NCBI RefSeq assembly: GCF_019891545.1
Contig: NZ_JAHDIU010000001.1
Span: 310,001-374,000 of the forward strand
DNA length: 64,000 nucleotides
Source of the DNA: Flavobacterium coralii
GTDB taxonomy: Bacteria; Bacteroidota; Bacteroidia; Flavobacteriales; Flavobacteriaceae
Direction: 5' to 3'
In this document: one piece after another, positions 32,172 to 40,073 of the stretch
How positions within the stretch are numbered: the stretch's first letter is position 1
Layout of the letters: every line of letters starts with the position of its first letter
The notes under the pieces: model-generated
The model's input: only the letters and a program-made list of their open reading frames with translations
Database searches by the model: none
Told to the model about the DNA's origin: nothing
Position numbers and translations under genes: made by a program

Positions 32172-33443
32172 TTAGCCTCTTGTTCTTGAGTTATTAGACT
32201 GCCTTACAGGTGCAACACTGCCTCTTGATGAAGAGCCTGAACCTCTTACTGTAGATGTATTGTTACTTCTTGAAGGAGCACTTTGCCTTACGGCGGGTGC
32301 ACTGCTTCTGGCAGGTGCTGCACTTCTTACAGATGGTTGCCTGCTGCTTTGTGCGGGTGTACTGCGTTGCACAGCATTATTTACCCTTGTAGTGTTCCTG
32401 CTGCTTTGCATAACCGGGTTGTTGCTCCTTCCACTTGAAGGGGTGTAGCTTGGCTGCCTTGTTGCAGTACTGCTGCTTCTTGATACTGTAGGCACTGTTG
32501 CCCTGCTGTTATTATCATTCTGCACCCTGTTAACACTATTCCTGTTTATGTTAGAACTGCGTACAGTATTATTAGTGTTCGAAGCATTTACAGTCCTGCT
32601 GTTGTTGTTCCTGCTGCTGCTCACATTATTTCTTGATGCGCTGCTGTAGCTGTCGCTGTTATAGCTGCTCCTTGAGTTAAGGGCATTTCTTGAGTTTACA
32701 CTGCTCCTGCTTTGTTCCAGCGCGTAGCGGTTGTTAACCTCTGTACGCCTTGAGAAAGAGTTGTTAGGGTGCATACGCTCATAAGCATTAGCCCTCCTGC
32801 TGTTGTGCAGTGCCACAGCACGGCTGCTCCTTCTTGAATTTACGTAATAATAGCTGTTCCTGTTATTAATGTAAACATTTACATGGTTCCTGTACCTGTA
32901 CACAGGGCACGGCGCCCAGTAATTATAATATACAGGGTAGTAACCCCAGTACCACGGTGAATAATAAGGGCGGTAACTGCTAACCCAGAATATATCGAAT
33001 ATTAATGGCCTTGATACATATACGGGTTCATATATATAGTTAGTACCGTACATATAAACATCGCCCACTACCTGAACCTGTACGTTATTGTGCCTGTCCC
33101 TTTCTACCTCAATGGTTGCCACATCCTGAAAGGTATCAATACCTAAAACGGCCTGTAGTATTATAAGGTGGGTGTTGTTTTCAGTAGCTTCAATAACCCT
33201 TAAATAATCTACCCTGTTATCCCCGTTAAGGTCAAGGTTGCTTATCTGCATGCTTGGGTCATTAAGCCTTCTTTCAAAATCTTCAAGATCGCGTGACTCA
33301 CCAAATATCGAAGCAACCGCTTTAAGGTTAAGGTTATCACTTATATCATAGCTATTAGCCCTCACAGTTGTTACGTCCTGTGCAAAAACGTGGCCTGCAA
33401 ATAAAAAAGCAAACAGGGCTATATGGTTAAAAATCGTTTTCAT
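32172..33443 (-). CDS. Exported protein with EF-hand-like loop and Ser/Asn/Arg-rich tail
   Basis: 423 residues. The signal peptide ends A-G-H-V-F-A-Q. Residues about 25-130 form a compact domain with a calcium-loop-like LDLNGDNRVDYLRV and conserved strands. It is followed by a Tyr/Trp/Pro-rich stretch (YYSPWYWGYYPVYYNYWAP) and about 200 residues of low complexity made mostly of Ser, Asn and Arg. The tail is strongly basic. It may associate with polysaccharides, RNA/DNA or the peptidoglycan in the periplasm. I do not recognise a characterised homologue. Confidence 0.78.
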   Translation of the reverse strand: MKTIFNHIALFAFLFAGHVFAQDVTTVRANSYDISDNLNLKAVASIFGESRDLEDFERRLNDPSMQISNLDLNGDNRVDYLRVIEATENNTHLIILQAVLGIDTFQDVATIEVERDRHNNVQVQVVGDVYMYGTNYIYEPVYVSRPLIFDIFWVSSYRPYYSPWYWGYYPVYYNYWAPCPVYRYRNHVNVYINNRNSYYYVNSRRSSRAVALHNSRRANAYERMHPNNSFSRRTEVNNRYALEQSRSSVNSRNALNSRSSYNSDSYSSASRNNVSSSRNNNSRTVNASNTNNTVRSSNINRNSVNRVQNDNNSRATVPTVSRSSSTATRQPSYTPSSGRSNNPVMQSSRNTTRVNNAVQRSTPAQSSRQPSVRSAAPARSSAPAVRQSAPSRSNNTSTVRGSGSSSRGSVAPVRQSNNSRTRG

Positions 33444-33583
33444 CTTGTGTAGGTTTATACCACTAAATATTTAGTTTTGTTGTGTAACAGCAAATATCCA
33501 ATTACTGTGCCAATAATTATTTTGTACTTTTATCAATACAAAAAGAGCCCAAAAATAAGGTACTTTTGCAATAAATAAATTGT

Positions 33584-34084
33584 ATGGAAATCAGAAAAGC
33601 AGGCCCTGCAGATACAGCACTTATAAACAGCCTTGCTGCAATGGTATGGGAACCTACCTACCGCGAAATACTTACCAAAGCGCAGCTGGACTATATGTTT
33701 GAGATGATGTACAGCCATGCCTCTTTGCAGGAGCAGCTACAGCACAAAGGGCATCAGTTCCTGCTTGCGCAGGAGGGAAGTAGTTTTTATGGTTTTGCAT
33801 CATACGAATTGAACTGTAAACCCGGCGCTACCAAAATCCATAAACTATATGTTTTACCCGAAAGCCAGGGCAGGGGAGTGGGAGCACTTCTTTTAAAGGC
33901 CATTGAACGCGAAGCTGCCGCAGCAGGCAATACGGCTATTACACTTAATGTAAACCGTTTTAATAAGGCATTTCATTTTTATACTAAAACAGGGTTTACA
34001 AAAACGGGCGAAGAAGATATACATATAGGCAATGGCTACCTGATGGAAGATTTTATTATGGAGAAGCAATTGCATACTTTATAA
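33584..34084 (+). CDS. GNAT family N-acetyltransferase
   Basis: 166 residues covering a complete GNAT fold. Motif A with the acetyl-CoA pyrophosphate loop is visible as LYVLPESQGRGVGALLLKAIE (Q-G-R-G-V-G), followed by ITLNVNRFNKAFHFYTKTGF, the classical strand-turn-helix of motif B. The substrate cannot be read from sequence. TACTTTTG (33561-33568) 15 bases ahead of the start could be the -7 box. It is divergent from the Ser/Asn/Arg-rich protein gene. Confidence 0.9.
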   Translation: MEIRKAGPADTALINSLAAMVWEPTYREILTKAQLDYMFEMMYSHASLQEQLQHKGHQFLLAQEGSSFYGFASYELNCKPGATKIHKLYVLPESQGRGVGALLLKAIEREAAAAGNTAITLNVNRFNKAFHFYTKTGFTKTGEEDIHIGNGYLMEDFIMEKQLHTL

Positions 34085-34176
34085 TAATTTTCTGTAATTA
34101 TTAAGATACCAATAACATAGCTTCAGGTTTATTAAGGGTAAATTTGGTTTATTACTAATTTTAAATCCTAACAACC

Positions 34177-34548
34177 ATGATTACCCAAATACAGGGGCTG
34201 CCGCAAAATATGGTAGGCTTTCGTAGCGAAGGCGAAGTAACCAAAGAAGATTTTGAGCCCGTAAAACTAAAAGTTTCTGAACTGGTAGAACGTACAGGGA
34301 AACTTAACTACCTCCTATTCTTAGACAACTCACCTAAAGATTTTACACTCGGTGCCTGGCTTCAGGATGCATTGCTGGGCATACAGAACATTACTAAATG
34401 GAACCGTGCCGCTATTGTTTCTGACTCTGATGCTGTAATAAAATTTACTGACGGTTTCAGCAAAGTAATGCCGGGTGAGTTTAAAGGCTTTACAAAAGCA
34501 GAATATGATACTGCCGTTAGCTGGGTATCAGGAGAAACAATTGTATAA
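34177..34548 (+). CDS. SpoIIAA-like (STAS-fold) protein
   Basis: 123 residues that fit the SpoIIAA-like family: NMVGFRSEGEVTKEDFEPV, LNYLLFLDNSPKDFTLGAWLQD, KWNRAAIVSDSDAVIKF and the end PGEFKGFTKAEYDTAVSWV. These stand-alone proteins have a STAS-like fold; their partner or ligand is not known. TAAATTTG (34139-34146) may be a -7 element. It precedes the stress protein 26-like gene by 21 bases, so the two are probably co-transcribed and may act together in stress responses. Confidence 0.85.
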   Translation: MITQIQGLPQNMVGFRSEGEVTKEDFEPVKLKVSELVERTGKLNYLLFLDNSPKDFTLGAWLQDALLGIQNITKWNRAAIVSDSDAVIKFTDGFSKVMPGEFKGFTKAEYDTAVSWVSGETIV

Positions 34549-34569
34549 TCAGGAAAACAAAAAAAAGCT

Positions 34570-35079
34570 ATGGGAGATAAAAAAGACTTATTCAGTAACG
34601 AAGCCATTAGTAAGATTAAAGAAATGGCAGAAGACATTAAGATGTGCATGTTTTGCACAGAACTTTCGGTAAGGCCAATACCAACAAGGCCAATGACCGT
34701 ACTGGAAGTAGATGACATGGGCAACCTTTGGTTTATAAGCTCATCTAAAAGCAACAAAAATTTCGAGATTAAGCATGATGATGACGTGCAACTGATATTT
34801 GCTAAAAACTCAGATTCACATTATCTGTCAGTTTTCGGAAAAGCGCTTATCTACAAAGATAAGTCGCATGTAGAGGATATATGGACACCTGTTGCAAACA
34901 CCTGGTTTGAGGAAGGTAAAAATGACCCTGATGTAAGCGTTATAAAAGTAGAGCCTTCGGATGCCTATTACTGGGATACCAAATATGGCAAAATGGTTAG
35001 CATGCTGAAAATGGCTGCTGCAGCCGTAACAGGCAAAACAATGGATGATGGCGGAGTAGAAGGAAACCTTAATGTTTAA
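34570..35079 (+). CDS. General stress protein 26-like FMN-binding split-barrel protein
   Basis: 169 residues of the pyridoxamine 5'-phosphate oxidase-like superfamily. Features are the N-terminal helix EAISKIKEMAEDIKMCMF, PIPTRPMTVLEVDDMGNLWFISSSKSNK and the block YLSVFGKALIYKDK, followed by the DAYYWDTKYGKMVSMLKMA end that is typical of Gsp26-like proteins. A flavin-dependent reductase or flavin storage role is expected. It is second in a two-gene unit after a SpoIIAA-like gene and ends in a strong terminator. Confidence 0.88.
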   Translation: MGDKKDLFSNEAISKIKEMAEDIKMCMFCTELSVRPIPTRPMTVLEVDDMGNLWFISSSKSNKNFEIKHDDDVQLIFAKNSDSHYLSVFGKALIYKDKSHVEDIWTPVANTWFEEGKNDPDVSVIKVEPSDAYYWDTKYGKMVSMLKMAAAAVTGKTMDDGGVEGNLNV

Positions 35080-35100
35080 ACATATTTCACTCTAAATAGT

Positions 35101-35136
35101 AAAAAGCCCTGTAATAAATTTGTTACAGGGCTTTTT
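35101..35136. terminator. Bidirectional terminator
   Basis: Perfect 14-bp stem AAAAAGCCCTGTAA / TTACAGGGCTTTTT with an 8-base loop, between the Gsp26-like gene and the converging BrkB gene. Confidence 0.9.
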
Positions 35137-35158
35137 CATTTATAAAAGTAATTGACCA

Positions 35159-36157
35159 TTACTTTTCTTCATCGGTGCATTCCTCATCAGGTATATTAGG
35201 GTCTGTTAGGCAACTCCTGTTCTGCAGGGGGATAGCATCCACTTTTTTTTCTACTTCTTTTTGTTCCACGTATACTGCATATTCAGAAGGGCGTATCCGT
35301 ATTCCCACAAAATTGGCGTAAGCCCTTGTGAATTCAGCACCAAAATAAAGTATTGCGGCTGTAAAATATACCCACAGCAAAATTATGATGATAGAGCCTG
35401 CAGCACCATAAGGTGAGCCTGCCGCAGTCTTTTCTATATAAAGGCTTATCAGGTAGCGGCCCAGCATAAAAAGGCAGGCAGTAAACAGAGCACCGGCCCT
35501 GACGTCTTTCCATGCAATCTCGGCATCAGGCAGTACTTTAAAAATTACTCCGAATAATACCGAGATCACTAAAAAGCTTAGTGCAATACTAATTACCTGC
35601 ATCAAAACTATGGTAATATCCGGAAAATATTCGTGCAGCATATTTCCCAGCGCAGCAATTACACCATTTACTATAAGTGTAACGATAAGCAAAAAGCCGA
35701 GCCCTATGATAATTGAACCCGAGCGCAGCCTGTCTTTTATCAGCTTAAGCCATCCTTTTTTAGGCTTTGCCTTAATCCTCCATATTATATTGATTGAGTC
35801 CTGAATTTCCCCAAAAACGGTTGTAGCACCTATTATAAGTGTAATAGCCCCTATAATTACAGATAAAGTAGTTTCACCTGATAATTTAAGATTACTGATT
35901 ACCTCCTGCACCTGGGCAGCAGCCTTGTCGCCGATAAGCCCGTGTATTTCTGCAAACACGCGGCCTTCTATAGCTTCATTACCCCAAATAGCACCTGCTA
36001 AAGATATAATGAGCAATAACATAGGGGCAAGTGAGAAAACAGTATAATATGACAAGGAAGCGCTTAGCTTTAATCCTTTGTCTTCCATAAAGCCGATACC
36101 GGCATCTTTAAGTATTGTAAGGGTGTCTTTAAAGAATTTTTTGCTGAATATATACAT
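35159..36157 (-). CDS. YihY/BrkB family inner-membrane protein
   Basis: 332 residues. The first part (SASLSYYTVFSLAPMLLLIISLAG) is the YihY signature, and about six transmembrane helices follow, including the family block INIIWRIKAKPKKGW and YGAAGSIIIILLWVYFTAAILYFGAEFTRAYA. The C-terminus is cytosolic and acidic (PNIPDEECTDEEK). Members were once called RNase BN wrongly; they are envelope proteins, possibly lipid exporters. It is monocistronic. The 232-base gap to ndh holds no gene; it is AT-rich. Confidence 0.92.
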   Translation of the reverse strand: MYIFSKKFFKDTLTILKDAGIGFMEDKGLKLSASLSYYTVFSLAPMLLLIISLAGAIWGNEAIEGRVFAEIHGLIGDKAAAQVQEVISNLKLSGETTLSVIIGAITLIIGATTVFGEIQDSINIIWRIKAKPKKGWLKLIKDRLRSGSIIIGLGFLLIVTLIVNGVIAALGNMLHEYFPDITIVLMQVISIALSFLVISVLFGVIFKVLPDAEIAWKDVRAGALFTACLFMLGRYLISLYIEKTAAGSPYGAAGSIIIILLWVYFTAAILYFGAEFTRAYANFVGIRIRPSEYAVYVEQKEVEKKVDAIPLQNRSCLTDPNIPDEECTDEEK

Positions 36158-36389
36158 ATTACAGTTATTGGTTAAAGCATAAAAATAATCATACAGCTAT
36201 GCAAAAACTATAATATTAACAAAATACTAAAACTATTTTACTGGAAAGTTATCTTACAAAATGTGTTTTGCCAAATGTTTGCTAAAATTAAAATGAGTGG
36301 TACTGTTACATTGCCTGATATGCTTAAAATACGTAACTTTATATGAGTAAAAAGCCGCTTTTGGCATCACAAAACCAAAAATTATTTCC

Positions 36390-37682
36390 ATGAAAATAGT
36401 AATAATAGGAGGGGGCTTTGCAGGCATCAACCTGGCAGAGGGCCTCGCAGGAAATAAAAACTTCAAAGTAACACTTGTAGATAAGAATAATTATAATTTT
36501 TTCCCACCATTAATATACCAGGTTGCCACAGCCTATTTAGAGCCATCCAGTATAAGCTATCCTTTCCGAAAGCTTTTCAGGAGCAGGGGCAACGTGCAGT
36601 TCAGGTTAGGCGAATTGCTGCGTGTAGATACGGCAGGAAACAAAGCAATACTTCATAACGGCGAGATAGAGTATGATGCCCTCGTTTTTGCAACAGGAGC
36701 CGAGACCAATTATTTCGGTATGGAGAATGTGCAGAAAAACTCCATCCCTATGAAAACGCTTAATGATGCTATAGAAATGCGCAACAAGCTGCTTCAGCGT
36801 ATGGAAAAAGCAGCTATTTGCAACAACAGCCGCGAACGCCGCAAGTACCTTAACATAGTTGTTGCGGGAGGTGGGCCAACCGGTGTTGAGGTATCAGGTA
36901 TGTTTGCAGAAATGAAAAATGGTATTTTGCGCAAGGAGTATCCTGAATTAAGCACAAGCGCCAGCAACATCTACCTTGTTGATGGCGGCGATGCACTACT
37001 GGGGCCTATGAGCAAAAAATCGCAGCAGGATACTTACAACGCTTTAAAGAAATTGGGTGTTATTATAAAGCTGAATACACGGGTAACTGATTTTGATGGT
37101 GATACCGTCCATCTTTCGAACGGAGAAACAATTAGCTCTAAAAACCTTATATGGGCTGCCGGGGTTTCTGCTAAGATATTTGACGGATTGCCGAAAGAGA
37201 GCTATGGCAGGGGCAGGCGCCTTGCAGTGGATGAATTTAATAAAGTAGCCCATACCAACAATATTTATGCTATTGGCGATACCTGCATTCAGCTATCTGA
37301 CCCTGAGTGGCCCGATGGGCATCCGCAGGTTGCACAGGTTGCAATACAACAGGGCGAACACCTTGCTATGAATTTTAAGCGCATGATTAAAGGGGAGGCA
37401 TTAAAACCTTTTGATTATCATGATAAGGGTTCTATGGCTATTATCGGTAAAAATAAAGCAGTAGTTGACCTGCCCAAACCCAAGATGCATTTTAATGGTT
37501 TTATAGCATGGCTGATGTGGCTATTTATCCACCTTATGTCACTCATCAGCTACAGGAACAGGATTACTACTTTCTGGAACTGGATGGTAGCCTACTTCTC
37601 TAAAGACCAGTCGCTGCGCATGATAATAAGGCCTGACAAAAGGCAAAAGCAAACCGCTGACAAAGAATCAGTTAAAGTATAG
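36390..37682 (+). CDS. ndh: Type II NADH dehydrogenase (NDH-2)
   Basis: 430 residues. The FAD-binding motif is VIIGGGFAGINLAEGL at the N-terminus, and the NADH-binding motif is VVAGGGPTGVEVSGMF near residue 160. The AIGDTCI box (FAD) and a C-terminal hydrophobic helix pair (FNGFIAWLMWLFIHLMSLISY) followed by a basic tail complete the NDH-2 architecture. It oxidises NADH and passes electrons to menaquinone without pumping protons, at the inner face of the cytoplasmic membrane. The C-terminal part is the membrane anchor. It is a single gene. Confidence 0.93.
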   Translation: MKIVIIGGGFAGINLAEGLAGNKNFKVTLVDKNNYNFFPPLIYQVATAYLEPSSISYPFRKLFRSRGNVQFRLGELLRVDTAGNKAILHNGEIEYDALVFATGAETNYFGMENVQKNSIPMKTLNDAIEMRNKLLQRMEKAAICNNSRERRKYLNIVVAGGGPTGVEVSGMFAEMKNGILRKEYPELSTSASNIYLVDGGDALLGPMSKKSQQDTYNALKKLGVIIKLNTRVTDFDGDTVHLSNGETISSKNLIWAAGVSAKIFDGLPKESYGRGRRLAVDEFNKVAHTNNIYAIGDTCIQLSDPEWPDGHPQVAQVAIQQGEHLAMNFKRMIKGEALKPFDYHDKGSMAIIGKNKAVVDLPKPKMHFNGFIAWLMWLFIHLMSLISYRNRITTFWNWMVAYFSKDQSLRMIIRPDKRQKQTADKESVKV

Positions 37683-37730
37683 CTGTTTCGTTATTACAAA
37701 TTACTACAACTTTAATTAATTCTCTTATAC

Positions 37731-37770
37731 AGGTTATCCTTTTAAATTATGTAATTAAAAAGGATAACCT
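37731..37770. terminator. Bidirectional terminator between ndh and tamL
   Basis: AGGTTATCCTTTTAA pairs with TTAAAAAGGATAACCT (one extra A). The right arm overlaps the last codons of tamL. Confidence 0.8.
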
Positions 37771-40073
37771 ATTGCAAGGTTAAACACAAGGTTTTCCCTG
37801 CGCCAGTATTTACCGCCAAAATCAACTTCGTCAAGTACCCATCTGTCGCCTTCGGGCAGCCATGGCTTTCGTATCGGGAAAGCCAGGTCGGTACGTAGTA
37901 CAAGGAAGGATAGGTCGAACCTTAAACCAAAGCCTGTACCAACGGCAAGCTCTTTATAAAAATCTTTTGAAAATTTTGCTCCGGGTGCAATGTTTTCACC
38001 GTTTAAATCTTTACGCTCATTCCACAGCCAAATATTTCCGGCATCTACAAATAATGCGCCTTCAATAATTTTATACAATTTAGCCCGGTATTCGGTATTT
38101 AGTTCCAGCTTGAGGTCGCCGCTTTGATCAGGTAAAAAGCCATTCTCATCTATATCAGGGTCACGGTAACTGCCCGGGCCTATAGAACGTGCCCTGAAAG
38201 CCCTTATACTGTTAGTACCACCTACAAAGAACTGGCGCATGAATGGTAGTTCTGACGAGTTACCATAAGGTACTCCAATGCCTACAATTATCCTGCTGGC
38301 AAGTTTAGAATTCCTGCCAAGCCTCAGGTAGTGCCTAAAATCATGCTCCATTTTCACAAACTGGCTAAAGGGTACATTAAGTATATTTATTGTATCACCT
38401 TTTTTTACATTGGCGCCGGTAGCAAGGCCTGCAATAGTACCTGCAAGGTCTAAAGAGCCTTTGTAATAAAATGTATGGCGCTTAAACTTACGCATAGTAT
38501 TGGTATAAGTATAAGAGTAAGTAGGGCCAAATATCAGCTGCTTATCTATTACCCTTTGCAGTGAAGGATTGTCAGCTATCTGACTCCGATATTCATCAGT
38601 TACATTTGCAGGGCTAACATAGTTTACATCCAGCGCATTTAGCTGGTGTTCTTTATATATGTTTTCTTTCCACAAATAGCCAAACTGCCCCCTGAAGGAG
38701 TTTAATGAATACAGCTTTTGCCTGTTTTGGTATTCATAACTAACCAAAGCCCTTGTTTTAGGTACAAAGCCACTTGAAGAATGCACCTCAAACGGAGTTA
38801 TGAACCGAGGCCACACAAGGCTTGCCTCGCCACCCACCCGGTACACGTTATAGCCCTTATTCTGCCCGGAGACCTGTACTTCAAGTCCTCCGAAAACACT
38901 TAAAGTTAATAACTCTGCCGCGCGGAAGGTATTGCGGTTGCTCCAGTTAACATTTAGCTCTGTACCATTATAATTTGCCGAGTTTGTTTTGGCAAGTGCC
39001 TCTACACGGATTGATTTTTTCGGTAGCGGGCTCAGGTAATAGTAGGTATCAAGCGCATTTGTGGTATCGGCAGGATAAAATTCATTTTTCACAAATTTAA
39101 ACACACCAAGGTTAACCAGCCTGTTAAGCGACAGGTTATGGTCTTTGCGGTTATAGATATCACCCTTATGAAAATACAGCGAACGGTCGAAAATGATTGG
39201 ACGGAAAGTATTTTCAGGGTCAATTATTTTAAAATCTTTATACTGCTGTACAGAGTCTAAAGGTGGCCTTATGGTGTCCTGAAGATTGCTTATAGAATAA
39301 TTGGGATATATGTATATGTTGTTAATAGTATAGGGTTTGCGTGCTTCTTCAGGTGTTTCCCTTTTTACGGTTACAAACATATCTACTTGGCGGTCGCCTA
39401 CAGTACTGTCTGCCTGAACCAATATGTAATCAGGATTAAAATAATAATAGCCTTTGTTTTTTAGCAGCCTGTCTATTCTTTCGCGTTCCGCCTTAATTAC
39501 ATTCAGGTCGAAAGGGTTACCGGGGCGCAGCAGGCTCCAGCGCTTTAATTTGGCAACGGCTGTATCTATACGGGTAGAATCTTCAGGAAAGGTCACATTC
39601 CTTATTTTATACTGCCTGCCCAACTCAACCGTATATTCAACTTCTGCCCTGCGGTTATGCGAAGTAGAGTCAGATTCTGTCCGCGTTTTAAAATATCCTT
39701 TGTTTTCGGCATAATTCTCCAGAAGGTCGGCATTATAATCCATATCCACCTGGCTGAACAGTACAGGAGGTTCCCCCACCTTATTACGCAGCCAATAACG
39801 GAAGCCTTTATCTTTTTTTGGCTCTCCGGCAAGATTATAAAAATAAAGCTTAACCCGCATGCCAAGTATTTTACGGTTAGGCCTCGGGCGCAGCAGGTCT
39901 TCCATTTCGCTTTCCAGCGCCTTCCTGTCTTTTTTAGATATAACGGTGTCTTTTACATTTACCTCGCTGCCCACATAAAGCATCTCGCCTTCGGGCAGGT
40001 ATTTGGTATTGCTGCAGCCGTAGCTAAGCACAAGGGCAGTTATAAGGTAATAAACTATATGGCTATTCTTCAT
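37755..40073 (-). CDS. tamL: TamA-like outer-membrane lipoprotein (BamA superfamily)
   Basis: From ATG 40073 (MKNSHIVYY) the protein has 772 residues; the longer frame from 40103 lies inside tamB. The signal is of the lipoprotein type with Cys20 (LVLSYGC). Three POTRA-like domains (about residues 25-380) lead to a C-terminal Omp85 beta-barrel with the L6 motif VGGTNSIRAFRARSIGPG and a final strand ending in aromatic Phe. This is the lipid-anchored TamA variant of Bacteroidetes known as TamL. It overlaps the end of tamB by 11 bases, so the two are co-translated and should form an envelope-spanning assembly for outer-membrane biogenesis or lipid transport. Confidence 0.92.
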   Translation of the reverse strand: MKNSHIVYYLITALVLSYGCSNTKYLPEGEMLYVGSEVNVKDTVISKKDRKALESEMEDLLRPRPNRKILGMRVKLYFYNLAGEPKKDKGFRYWLRNKVGEPPVLFSQVDMDYNADLLENYAENKGYFKTRTESDSTSHNRRAEVEYTVELGRQYKIRNVTFPEDSTRIDTAVAKLKRWSLLRPGNPFDLNVIKAERERIDRLLKNKGYYYFNPDYILVQADSTVGDRQVDMFVTVKRETPEEARKPYTINNIYIYPNYSISNLQDTIRPPLDSVQQYKDFKIIDPENTFRPIIFDRSLYFHKGDIYNRKDHNLSLNRLVNLGVFKFVKNEFYPADTTNALDTYYYLSPLPKKSIRVEALAKTNSANYNGTELNVNWSNRNTFRAAELLTLSVFGGLEVQVSGQNKGYNVYRVGGEASLVWPRFITPFEVHSSSGFVPKTRALVSYEYQNRQKLYSLNSFRGQFGYLWKENIYKEHQLNALDVNYVSPANVTDEYRSQIADNPSLQRVIDKQLIFGPTYSYTYTNTMRKFKRHTFYYKGSLDLAGTIAGLATGANVKKGDTINILNVPFSQFVKMEHDFRHYLRLGRNSKLASRIIVGIGVPYGNSSELPFMRQFFVGGTNSIRAFRARSIGPGSYRDPDIDENGFLPDQSGDLKLELNTEYRAKLYKIIEGALFVDAGNIWLWNERKDLNGENIAPGAKFSKDFYKELAVGTGFGLRFDLSFLVLRTDLAFPIRKPWLPEGDRWVLDEVDFGGKYWRRENLVFNLAIGYPF

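Noticed and set aside
32260-32448. Leucine-rich plus-strand ORF opposite the Ser/Asn/Arg-rich gene
   Set aside because: It arises from low-complexity codons on the other strand and lacks any start context.
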